DNA of 64,000 bases from Colocasia esculenta (taxonomy: Eukaryota > Streptophyta > Magnoliopsida > Alismatales > Araceae). The DNA lies in the NCBI GenBank assembly GCA_014218235.1, contig CM024760.1, positions 68,512,961 through 68,576,960 on the forward strand, written 5' to 3'. Shown here piece after piece: positions 1 to 10,286 of the stretch (positions are counted from its first letter, which is position 1; each line of letters starts with the position of its first letter). Both the position numbers and the translations under genes were made by a program. The notes under the pieces were generated by a model. That model was not told the origin of the DNA, searched no databases, and was given only the letters and a program-made list of their open reading frames with translations.

Positions 1-2261
1 GCGTGATTAAAGGTAAGAGCGAACTTCTAATAGCCGTTTGGATCATATCGATCCCTAAAGGTGTAATGGGTGTTAGGGTACAACCGGCTCGTCGACCATG
101 CGGGAATCCATGATCAGAGGAGACTTATGGAGGCCTTGAACAAAGACTCACTAGTCCGGCAGAAGGAGTATCCGACGGAGAGTTCGTCCAAGTCAAGAAA
201 GAGGGAAATTATAGAAACAAGTGCTCGACGTTCTAGAGGAATTCTAGAACAGTGGAGCGTCGAGATCGATGTTTCAAAACAACGCGAAAATCGAGGACAA
301 GTTCATTTACAAGTAAGGCAATTCAATTGCATAAATTACCAAATGTATTATGTCACATGTTCATGCCAATTAAGCCATATTTGGATGGTTTCAAGTGTGT
401 GCATGTGTCATGAAATTGTAGATAGAAAATATGTCGTGAATATGTATTTTAAAGCATTCAATATAGCTCCCTTTTAAAGCAGGGTTATTACTACGTGTAT
501 AACTGTTAAAAAGGCGTAAGAATATTTTAGAAAGTGTCAGAAATAATTTTTATGGGTTTTCATCAAAAACCTGTGAACGCGACATAGGCCAATGAGGATT
601 GCGACAGGGGTAGGCAGATCGCGACATGGGTACTGTCGCGATGGCCTGGTGAACGCAACAGGGGCAGGAAAGGGTCGCGACAGGACAGGCACAGGGATAG
701 CGACGGCTTACCTGTCGCTTTCTGAACGCGACGGGTAGGCTGTCGCAATCAGACCCTAGAAGGCGACATATCAGGCCGTCGCTTTCTGGTGGTCTGCGCC
801 TGACTCTGACAGGAGTCAGACCAGACATTGGATTGCGGACCAGAAATATCATATTTTGATACAGGGTCGTTCAGAAAATCATAACTAATAGTATACACGA
901 TGAAAAATCATGAAACCAGTGGCAAATGAAACTAGACATGCGAGAGTACTTCCAGTAATTTGGAATTAGAGAGAGAGCATGGTTTGAGAACAAACAAGAA
1001 CGAGTAACATAGAACATGACACAGGGAGCAAGATGGATTAAATTCGAGTAACATGCTCAACAGAAATTAGGGCTTTTAGGGGCAAACGATGCCTAACATG
1101 CATCAGTTTCTACAGTAAAAATCTCGTAGCATGGGGTTGAGTATACAAGGAGATCAAGAGTTAAGAAGAGGGTTCGGGGTCATGTAAGTTGCAGAACATG
1201 AAAAATCAAGAACTAAAGATATGCTCGATGGAAAATTATGAAACTTGAGAATTTTGTTCCTGATGCATGGAACAATCTACAGAAGAAATATTAAGATTTT
1301 AGCTTGTGAGAATGCCTACGTTTGACTCGATTTATCTTCTAGGGTTAAAATCTCCAAGAACGAGGAAGAAGCTCCAAGAACTCCTTCTCCCCACAAGATC
1401 CTTTCCTCCTTGGCCTCTTCTCCACGTCCAACAACCTTTGGCAACGAGCTAGGGTCGGCCAAGAGGGTTTTAAGAGGTGTATTTATGCTAGTTATGTTTT
1501 TAATTCCTAATAGTACTCTAACTTCTATTAAATTTCGAATTTTCTGCTTTCCTAACCTCCTCCCAAGCTTTCCTCTTCCTATTTAGGTTAGGATGGGAGC
1601 CAAATTCGTGGCCAACCTATTAGGGTAGGTTTAGGAATCTAATTCTAACTCAAACTTCTTATTTAATGCATTAAATACCCATTTTCTATTTAGGTAATAA
1701 TTTAGTTACGAATTTAGGGTATTTTCCTATTATTCTTCTTTTAAAAATCCTTATTTTGACCCACTAATTTCTAATGGGTCCATTTAACCATGCCCATTAT
1801 TTAATTGGAATTTATCTTATAGTTTTTTCCCCTTTTTAATTAGGGAATAATAGAGTTATGAATTTTATTGCATTTTCTTATTTGAATTTATTTATGGGCT
1901 ATGAGAGGTCCATTGGTCCAAACCCGATAATGGTTAATCATCACATGATGTTGGAAGTCTCTCCAACATGATCGTTTAATTTATGAGCGCGTTATTTTTC
2001 CGTGTTAACGGTTTTCCGACTTAGTTTCCTAATTTGGATAATTAGTCACATTGTGTCGTACACTTGGCCAATCAGATTTTTCATTGCACGGATTTCTTCG
2101 TAGAACACTTAGGGATAATATTTGGGGTTGATTTATAATTATTACGAAATTTTCCGGTGTATTCTTGCACATACGATAATGGTAGGTATGTTTTCTATTA
2201 TTCCGTTTTTATAGAAATTTATTATTTCAAATTTTTAATTACTGAATTTTTTGGGTTTCTA
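1..2261 (-). repeat. Candidate long LTR of a Ty3-type element (partial), ending at 2261
   Basis: No gene is supported here. At 2261 the sequence ends in TTTCTACA and the gag of element W breaks off directly beyond it, as expected for an LTR boundary; read on the minus strand the LTR would begin TGTAGAAACCC. A TATA-like motif on the minus strand lies at 1478-1487, and a cluster of GCGAC/GTCGC words lies at 556-800, an arrangement like the LTRs of element Y and solo LTR S2. The left boundary is not visible, and the first 540 bases could belong to another repeat. The predicted TSD would be TGAAG (2262-2266), but I found no second copy in the window. Orientation and family are inferred. Confidence 0.4.
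556..800. repeat. Cluster of GCGAC/GTCGC inverted words
   Basis: About ten copies of GCGAC or its complement GTCGC occur within 250 bases, in a locally GC-rich island inside AT-rich DNA. The same word, as the full palindrome GTCGCGAC, is the hallmark of solo LTR S2 at 59816-61658. This suggests that the left edge of the window carries a diverged relative of that LTR family. Confidence 0.6.
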
Positions 2262-3014
2262 CATGAAGGCTCGACACTTCAGCACATCCGAGATATTCAC
2301 CATCTCGACCTGCCCCTGGAAGTTATCAAGGTGATGAATAGGATTAGTCGTTCCGTTATACAACCAGAACTTTGGGAGTTGTAACATCATGGGGACCGGG
2401 GCCGAGGTAATCTCTTCACCAAACAGCGAGGTGGACAATAACGTCGCCACCGAGGGAACACGAGATCGTTGCAGAGCCTCGATCTTCTTGTTCATCTCGT
2501 GGAGGTCATTCCTCCATCGAGGCTCTACCAGTAATCGGTTCGTCGGGGCGGGTGTTGACTCGGCCGAGTAATAGTCGACTTCGCTCGTCCTGGGAACGCC
2601 ATGTTCCGTTATCGCGGCGTGGGCCACGGGCACCATAGGGACCAGCAGAGGGATTGGTGCTGAGAGCACGGGTGGCGCCGGTGCTGCCGCCTGGACGTCA
2701 GCATGGCTAGCCGACATCACTGCGGGAGTAGCCATGACCTCCACGAGCCCGACGTCGTCAGGGACAACTGCTGCAGGGGCGATCAGACGACTTGCAGCCT
2801 CGCCCTGGGCTGCCACAGCCTGCTGGTTCTGCTCCATCCGACCCAGCATCTAATGAAGCCCTGCGATCATCTGCTCGACGCGGTCAAGACGAGAAGAGGT
2901 GTTCGAATCTTGCTCTCCAGTGCTAGAACCGCCTCCGACGGCCTCTTCCACAGTGGTAGTAGGGACGATCTCGTCGCCTGATGAGTGAGCCACCATCTTA
3001 CCCTTGGGTTCCAT
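2262..3014 (-). pseudogene. Truncated gag of Tat-lineage gypsy element W
   Basis: Reading on the minus strand from the ATG at 3014, the frame runs for about 250 codons with a single in-frame TAG at 2850-2852 and then stops at the junction near 2262. The last 40 or so residues carry the typical start of a Ty3 gag domain (LPKFWLYNGTTNPIHHLD, then a VEMVNISDVLKCRAF segment). This N-terminal part of gag would package element RNA. The frame is cut in mid-domain by the LTR-like sequence ending at 2261, so this is a dead copy. The start is chosen because it lies just after the primer-binding region. The TAG follows a His codon where relatives commonly have Gln, consistent with CAG to TAG decay. Confidence 0.75.
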
Positions 3015-3052
3015 GAAATTTTTTGTAAGATTTCCCATAGACGGTGCAAAAA
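3015..3052 (-). promoter_or_regulatory. Primer-binding region of element W
   Basis: Just inside the LTR end, the minus strand reads TTTTTGCACCGTCTATGGGA. This resembles the primer-binding region usual in Tat-lineage elements (GGCGCCGTCTGTGGGGA type), with several substitutions. It lies between the LTR end and the gag start and so supports the minus-strand orientation of W. Confidence 0.65.
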
Positions 3053-3622
3053 TGTTGCTGCTGGAGGAAAGGGGTCGGCTCAGGCCGAGCGGACCCAAGG
3101 GAAGATGGCTTGATGATGAGGCTGGTGTTGTGGAGCTCTCGACCTGCAAGACCACCGAGGCTCCTCGGTGGGTAGAGACTCCGACGACCAAGTTAGCTCA
3201 GGAGGTCGGAGAAAGAGTTCTTGCGCTAGAAGTGGCATACCTCTTGGGTAGATGGTCTCCGCTCCTCTTTATAGGTGTGGCTCGAACGAGGTTATTGGGA
3301 GCAATTAGGAGAATTCTGCTATAAGCGCCCCTGATTCCCACAGGCCGAGGTCATAGGCAGCACGTTAGCTGGACTGACTCTGGCCACAGTTGGCAGTGAT
3401 CATGATCTCCGGATCTTTCCCTTGATGGACTCCTCCTTTCACTGTTGAACGACTCGATCTTGGAAAGTATAGAGGATACATCGTTACCGAGGAGGAGAGA
3501 TAGTTCAGACGAGTGTTTGGGTCGGAATATCATAAGGCTCAACTCGGCCAACTCGGTTGATTGGGGTTTACTGGACAGACGAGGTGTAGGTAGGCTGAGC
3601 ACTTCAAGACCTACCCGTATCA
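3053..3622 (-). repeat. 5' LTR of Tat element W
   Basis: This is a 570-bp segment with TG...CA ends. On the minus strand it begins TGATACGGGTAGG at 3622 and ends AGCAACA at 3053, directly beside the primer-binding region and gag. A TATA-type box, CTATAAAG on the minus strand, lies at 3267-3274, about 215 bases before the LTR end. The matching 3' LTR is not in the window because the element is broken at 2262. The right boundary is inferred from the TG/CA rule only. Confidence 0.6.
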
Positions 3623-3689
3623 TCAGGTTTACCAATTTATATTTGTTATCTAATTTTATTTTTAAAAATTAATAAAAACATTAATTATG

Positions 3690-4149
3690 ACAGATGTTCG
3701 ACGGAATGTTTCCGTCGGAAAAAATGTCGGCAAACATAATTCCCGATGGAAAGTATATGTTGGGAAAACTGCCGGAATCTTCGACGGATTACCGATGGAT
3801 ATTTTTTGTCAGAGGTTTTCCCACTTTCCGACGCTCTTGTCCGTCTGATAAGGTGTCGGAAGTTCTGACGTATATGCTGAGCGAATATTCTGTCGGATTT
3901 TCTGATGACTTTGTTCCGTCGGTAAATTGGTCAGAATATTTATTTTCCAACGGATTTTTTTGACGATTATTTCTGTCAGAAATGCCAACAGATTTACCGA
4001 TCGATTTTATTTCTGTCGTTAATTTTTGAAGCTCATTCTCTGATGGATTGTTTCCGACAGGATGTCACCAAAAAGTGGTCGAAAAAGTGCTATTCCGACA
4101 GATTTTTGAGGGAAAATTGTCGTCGGAAATCCCACTTTTCCTTATTGTG
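3690..4149. mobile_element. CACTA-type terminal remnant
   Basis: This stretch holds many copies, in both orientations, of a short word of the TCCGTCGGAAA / TTCCGACGG type, the usual look of CACTA subterminal repeats. It ends at 4149 in CACTTTTCCTTATTGTG, a decayed version of the CACTA terminus that normally ends in TAGTG. No transposase frame is present and the other end is not seen, so it is probably a nonautonomous or truncated copy. Confidence 0.55.
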
Positions 4150-4715
4150 TATGTGGTTCGAGATAGGTGCTGAATTAAGGACCCTCTCACCCATGACCAA
4201 TGCCATCTGGGGCGAACAACAACTCCCTTCATGGGGGGATGCATGGTTATTCTCCACAGGCCGAGAGATGACAAGAGTAACACCTTCACCAAGGAAGAAC
4301 GATGAATGTCCTCACTCGTCCAATCTCTCACTTCCCTACGACCTGTTTACATGGCTGGAAAATGGGAAGGACAACTCCAGCAATCCTTGGATAGTGTCAT
4401 CATCCCCTTGTCCAAAACAACTTGATGATATGGCTTGAAAATAAGCGGCATGTGTTCGAAGTCCCTCCTACGAACCCTTAAATTGGAGGCTTGGATCCAA
4501 GGGAGGGGAGGGATGGAACCGAACAAGGAACTCTCTCCCAACTCTTCCACCTCTTCCTCTCCATTTTTCACACATCTCCCATTGCCAGAGGGTTTTGACC
4601 CAGGATTTCTGCCAGAGACCCCTAACATTTGTTTTCCCCTTCCAGGTGGTGGTCAGTGTCTTTCTTTGAAAAAATAAGTTTAAGAACTCATGAAGATCAA
4701 AATTGAGAGATCTGT
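4150..4715. other. No gene recognised
   Basis: I see no domain, splice structure or terminal repeat here. Open frames of 80-130 codons exist on both strands, but none shows a recognisable motif. Confidence 0.6.
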
Positions 4716-5931
4716 TGTGGGCACCAAAAATTTATTAGGCCTTGCCATAGCAGCCCAGCCCCTTAGCAAAACCCATTAAAAGACCACTGCCAGGCCACTA
4801 AAGTACCATTTAAAGGCCCATTTAGCAGGCCCAATATGACCCATCACCAATAGGCCCATATACCCCATGCAAGGAGGTGACTTTAAGGGAACTCCACACC
4901 TCCCCACTACATGCAAAAAGCTGCTGCAGCAGAGGTAAAAGGGGCAGAGGAGATGCTTCTGGAAGGGAAGGCTGGGCTTGCGTAAAAAGCTTTGGGGAAA
5001 AAGCTGGGCTCTTCTCCTCTTGGGGCCTTGCTGCATAGAAGCAGGAAGGAGGCTGTTGGCTGCCCGGGACGTGAAGGAGAAAGAGCAGGGGCCTCTTCCT
5101 TCTCCTCCTCTTGAAGGAGGGCTGCTGTGGGGCTGCGTAAGAGCCTGGGAGAGCAGTGGGGAGTTGGGTTTCCTCCTCCCATCTGGCTGGTGGCGGGCAG
5201 AAGACGGAAGAAAGAGGTTGTTTGGCTTGCTGAAGAGAAGAAGGAAAAGAGGGAGGAGCTCCTGCGGCTGGGTCTCCACCTGTTCCATCTAAGAGAGGAG
5301 AAAGAGACCAAGAGAAGAGAAGAAGAGGGTGAGAAGAGAGAGAGGGGGAGAAGGAGGGGACTGCCGTTGCAGTCCACTGTGTTTTTTTTTCTTTTGTCTC
5401 TACTCTTTTCATTCCCCATGTAACCCCCTTTTTTTTCCTCAAACAGTGAAAGAAGCCTTTCTCCTATCCCATTTATGCATGACTTTAGATATGGTAAACG
5501 TGTGGATGGATAGAAAAGTGGTTCAACATTTCCCTTACCCCCTGTTTAATGGTCTCTTTCCTTTCATTTGTATTTTCCATGCATGAGATGTGATGTGTCT
5601 CTCTCTACGTTTCCTCTTTGTTTTCTTCTTGTATGAGGCTTCATTTCCCTACCTCACCTGGGGTAGTAAGGGAAGGTTGTTGGGTATCCCCTTTGCTTCC
5701 CAAGGGCATCCAATAGGGGACTGCCCACAGCTATGCTTCAGTTTTCTTTAAACAATCATCCTTTTTGATGTGTTTTCTTGTATTTTTTTGCACTTTCACT
5801 ATGGAGGTTGGGAGTCCGATGCAAGGAGGTCATGTAGGGCTATATGTGTGCTACCCTTGCTGGGCCTAAGAACAGTCAAAGTACTATATATATATCCCAT
5901 CGTTGCTGCCCTTTACCACTGTCCCAGACCC

Positions 5932-6770
5932 TGTCGTATCGCTTTCTTGTGAGCCATTGAACAACAAGGATCAGATAGCCAATATCTGGGTCCGGTTTGG
6001 GTTCATGAAAGATGTTATCTCATGTTAAGGGTTCTGCGTTTCCGACCAGACCCCAAGATTCTTCACGTGCTGTGAGAACCGGGTCCCGTAAAGCTTGCCA
6101 TATCGCTTTTCCGTGAGCCATTGAATAGCAAGGATCAGATAGCCAATATATGGGTCCTGTTTGGGTTCATGAAAGATGTTATCTCGTGTTAAGGGTTCTG
6201 TGTTTCCGACCGAACCCCCAGATTCTTCACGTGCTGTGAGAACCAGGTCTCGAAAGGGCTGCCGTATCGCTTCTCTGGGCGGCTTTGAACATGAAGGGCT
6301 AGATAATCAATATCTGGGCCCGGTTCAAGTCGTCGAATTGGTTCCTCATGTTTTGAGGGTCTTGTCCCCCAAATTGGACACTCATATCCCTCATGGATTT
6401 CGAGAACCAAATCTAAATAGGGTTTCCGTATCGCTTTTCCGTGTGGTCTTGAACGCGAAGGGCTAGATAGTCAATATCTGGGGCTGGTTCAAGTTCATAA
6501 ATGGGCTCCTTATGGATTAAATGTGTTGTCCCCCAAGTTGGACACTCAGATCCCCTACAGATTTTGAGAATCGTGTCCAAGTAGGGCTGCCGTATCGCTT
6601 TTTCATGAGACTTTGAACATCAAGGGTCCGGTAATCAATACCCAGACCCTATCTGAACTCATGAGTGGCGTCTATATGAGCCAAATGCTTTGTCCTCTCG
6701 ATTGGAAGTTTAAATTCCTCATAGATTTCGGGAATTTTGCATGAATAGAGTTGCCGTATCAGTTAGGCCT
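5932..6770. repeat. Tandem array, five units of about 163 bp
   Basis: Successive units begin near 5932, 6095, 6258, 6420 and 6583, with a partial sixth at 6749, giving a period of 162-166 bp. Each unit starts with a CCGTATCGCTTTTC-like word, then an AAGGATCAGATAGCCAATAT-like block, then a GGTTC and a GAGAACC block. Units 1 and 2 are most alike and later units are more diverged. No coding potential is recognised. Confidence 0.85.
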
Positions 6771-6828
6771 AAAAATCGTGTTGATACGGCAGGGCCGATC
6801 CGGTAAGACCGATCCGGCAGGGTCTCCT

Positions 6829-7260
6829 GCCGATTCACTTGAACAGACCCCTTGCCGTATCACTTGAACAGAACCCTTGCCGATTCACTTGAACAGACCC
6901 CTTGCCGTATCACCTGAACAGACCCCTTGCCGTATCACCTGAACAGAACCCTTGCCGTATCATTTGAACAGTACCCTTGCCGTATCACCTGAACAGAACC
7001 CTTGCCGTATCACCTTAATAGACCCCTTGTCGTATCACCTGAACAGAACCCTTGCCGTATCATTTGAACAGTACCCTTGTCGTATCACCTGAACAGAACC
7101 CCTGCCGTTCACCCCTGTAGATTGGACCTTGTCGATTCGCCCCTGCAGATTGAACCCCGCCATTTCACCCTTGCAGATTGGGCCCTGCCAGTTCACCCCT
7201 GCAGATTGGACCCTGCCGGTTCACCCTTACAGATTGGGCCTTGCCGATTCGCCCCTGTAG
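6829..7260. repeat. Minisatellite: eleven 25-bp units then 27-28 bp units
   Basis: From 6829 to 7103 there are eleven consecutive 25-bp units of the type GCCGTATCACCTGAACAGA plus CCCTT. From 7104 the unit changes to 27-28 bp with a CCCCTGCAGATTGG core, repeated about five times. The start word GCCGTATC is shared with the 163-bp array just upstream, so both arrays probably grew from the same core. Confidence 0.9.
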
Positions 7261-7335
7261 AATGATTTTGGTTGCCGATTCACCCTTGTCGTATCGTTTT
7301 AGTTGCCGAATCGCTTTGCCTGCCGAATTAAATGA

Positions 7336-10080
7336 GTTGTGCATGATGATGCTTGAGCATACAAATGACCAAATGACTTCAAATCGTGAAAAGAACAATG
7401 ACAATCAAAGCATGTCAAACCTATTGCATGATTAAAACAAAAAAATTAAAGAACAAATAGATGAGCGTGCAAATTGACCATTTAAAAGATGAAAAGCACA
7501 CACACACACATTCAATCTCTTGCAATCTTAACTACATCTTGTGGTTTCATTTTGCACCTTTTATCAGATGTCCTGTTTTAGGTCATAAGGCTTTTCATTC
7601 TGTCGGTTAATCAAGGGTTTTCTCTTTCAAAGAGATGTAATTAACGTCGTTGCGTTCAGGCAATGACGGGATCTTGGTCCCGACCCGATCTTCACAATCG
7701 TTTGACGAAGTCAAATAACGCGCACAATAGACTTAAAGTCCTTCGATTCTCGGAGGCAGAACACTTGGTTGTCACTTCGGTGACTGGCATGCCTGCGCTA
7801 TGCGATTGCCGATTCATCTCTCGTCACCATCGCTCAAGTAGTATTCGACGGGACTTGGATTAGCAATAAGCATCCATGAGAACATGAGAAAAAATGATAA
7901 ATGAAATCATTAAATTTTTTAAAATAATTTGCTGGATCCAAAATCCATTTCCACATCTGTCAACTGTTTTCTGATCGTCACACCTTGTACGGGTATAAAG
8001 AGTTCCAAGCATTTGTCTTGAAACTTCTATGGCGGCTGTCAAATTCCGAAACCCACCACGCATCGGATGTGCACGGATGTTTCATAGGTCAAATGACTCA
8101 AATCTGTTTATATAATAACTATATATTGCACTGATCACTTATGAATAGCAAGGGTGATGATGTACTCAATGAGATCATAATATACAAATAACTAGTTTGC
8201 GTGTTTGAAGATTTTCGTGTATGACGCCAATCCACGAGAATCTTCTTTTCCTGTTTAATAAAGAATGTACATGCCGCTTGTCATTGATACGAATAACTAG
8301 TTTGCGTGTTTGAAGATTTCGGTGTATGACGCCAATGCACGGAGGTCTCCATCTGGTAGAATTTTCTTTCTTTTTTTTTTAATAAAGAATGTACATGCCG
8401 CTTGTCATTGACATTGTATTGGCAATCACTTACCTTCACTTTTCGGAAGTAGTTTCTCTGACATTGGCAATTAGATACCCTGAAATTAAGCCACCAGTTT
8501 GTTTGTCAAACAAAGGTGAGAAATGAAGAGAACATTGGGAATAAATTCTTGATAACCTATCTTATTGTTTATTTGACTTTTTCACAAATTTGTTCTATGT
8601 GAAAAGTACACTTCCCCTGAACAGAATTGAATTTAGACGCGTTAATATGAATGATGAAATCTAAACAAAAAAGTTGGTAATGAAAAGTGTGCTGACAGTG
8701 ATAAATAATATTTATTATTATAATTATGTGTATTGGAAATTCACCCATGTTTTCACGATTTGTATTCAAACAATAGAGTAGGATACGAGAGCATCCGTCA
8801 TGTGTATTAATATTGAAGTTGGGGACTTCTAGTGTTGCCTCAGAAAGTTGTCGTTCGAGAGCTACTGAAATTGTAGGTACTAAAGATATCACCTCTCGAT
8901 CGGCCTTACACAAAAGTCAAGTCTGGAGGTTAGTTTTGGGGATTCACCATCAAATTAGATACTGTGAAAGGCAAGAGGGACGGAGAGACAGGAAGTAAGA
9001 GTAGAGGTTCTCGGCGGAGAGCTGCTGGGAGTTGGTTAAAATGGCCTCCTTTTACTTGTATTCATAGTTTTACGTACCTTTAATATAGCCGAAGAGGAAT
9101 ACTTAGGATGGGAACTGTTGGTAGTTACTTCGCTAGTCACCTCTCTTGTCGCCCATTCTAGATGGAGGTTATGGCCATTGCAATCTGTGGGCGTGTAGAG
9201 CATATCCAATCATTACCCGGAGGTGAGGAGATGTGGGATCCTCTTGAACCCGCAGTAGGAGGGGGATCCATCAGTACCACGGGGTGGGATGTTTTTTTCT
9301 TAACCCCTCACTTTAACTACACTTGTATATATACATAGGAGTCAAAAAAAAAGAAAAACCCACCCCTCCCCATGGTGTTGACCGAGCCGGCGAGCCCCCT
9401 CCTACAGGGGATCTAGAAGATCCCAATTCATCATCAAAACATGAGTTGATCTTCACATCACATCGTGGGATCGTGGATACCCTTTATAACATGGTTTAGT
9501 GGGCTCATTGTGCTGGCCTTCAACGTTAATTCTGACTTCCAATGCTATTAATCTATTAAAAATTATTTGGTATTAAAATATATTAAAGATAAATTGAGGA
9601 TAATCTCATGATAGTTTAAAAATATTTTCACACTTTTTTCGATTTATATCGATACCAAATATGATTTTAGTGTCCAAGTTGGAAACACTAATTTAACTGT
9701 TGATCCAACCTTGGTCAGCCCCACCTACTGGGTAGGGTCGGGACGGCCCGACCATAGGATATCATCAAATATCAAGTGATTAGTTGGCAGTTGAAGCCGA
9801 ATTCGGAGGTTGAATAATTTGATCCAAGAACTTAATCACTGGCTAATTTTCATGGACAGTCTCAGATAGTGTCTAAATAAGAAATGAAGCGAATTTGGCA
9901 TATATATTAATCCACCTTAATGTTGAAAACTTCTCTAAACTTCAGCTATTTTTTGTACCAAAAAAGGAAGGTTGTAAGAGAAGCCAAAACCACACGCGTC
10001 TGGGAGCATGGGGCATCATCAAGTATAAAAAGTCACCGTGCTCTGGAATCCGTCATAAACCGTAAGCCAGAGTTCATTAA
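7336..10080. other. Intergenic sequence, no gene recognised
   Basis: I see no credible coding region in this stretch. It holds a short CA microsatellite near 7498, the 105-bp tandem duplication at 8188-8414, an A-rich tract near 9345, and otherwise anonymous AT-rich DNA upstream of the protease gene. Confidence 0.55.
8188..8414. repeat. Two-copy tandem duplication (about 105 bp)
   Basis: A block beginning ATAACTAGTTTGCGTGTTTG at 8188 recurs at 8293. Both copies end in a shared AATGTACATGCCGCTTGTCA-like segment. The second copy has a T-rich expansion near 8365. No function is apparent. Confidence 0.85.
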
Positions 10081-10216
10081 AATTTGATATGGTTCCCACT
10101 AACTCATCAATAGATCATGTAATCCAAACACGGATTGAATACGGAGCTAGTCGTCTTTTTCTTTGTTATACTTCAACTATCTGGATCGATGTTGTCTTGT
10201 TAGAAATTAAGGAACC

Positions 10217-10224
10217 TATAAATA
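10217..10224 (+). promoter_or_regulatory. TATA box of the aspartic protease gene
   Basis: TATAAATA lies 63 bases upstream of the predicted start codon at 10287, in a position compatible with a transcript start near 10250. No other box of this quality lies close to the gene. Confidence 0.6.
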
Positions 10225-10286
10225 CCGACAGAGCTAGGTTTCATTCATCCATATACCAAAGCTACATGGTTCGGAGGTAGGGGGAG

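Larger units (their letters stand above)
4716..7335 (+). repeat. Candidate retroelement LTR/UTR segment carrying tandem arrays
   Basis: The sequence beginning TGTGGGCACC at 4716 resembles the start of the LTR of element X (TGTAGGCACG at 17347). It is followed by a strongly purine-rich stretch (about 5080-5370) and then two tandem arrays (5932-6770 and 6829-7260). Long open frames on the minus strand at 4776-5442 are low-complexity Ser/Pro/Leu translations of the purine tract and are not credible genes. The 3' untranslated regions of Tat/Ogre elements are known to carry variable tandem repeats, so a Tat origin is plausible. The right boundary is not defined. Confidence 0.3.

Noticed and set aside
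70..477. Open frame of 135 codons as a gene
   Set aside because: No recognisable domain, no splice or promoter context, and it lies in what looks like retroelement LTR or flank sequence.
4776..5442. Overlapping minus-strand frames of 170-206 codons as genes
   Set aside because: They are Ser/Pro/Leu-rich translations of a long purine-rich tract in several frames at once, the mark of low-complexity DNA, with no domain.
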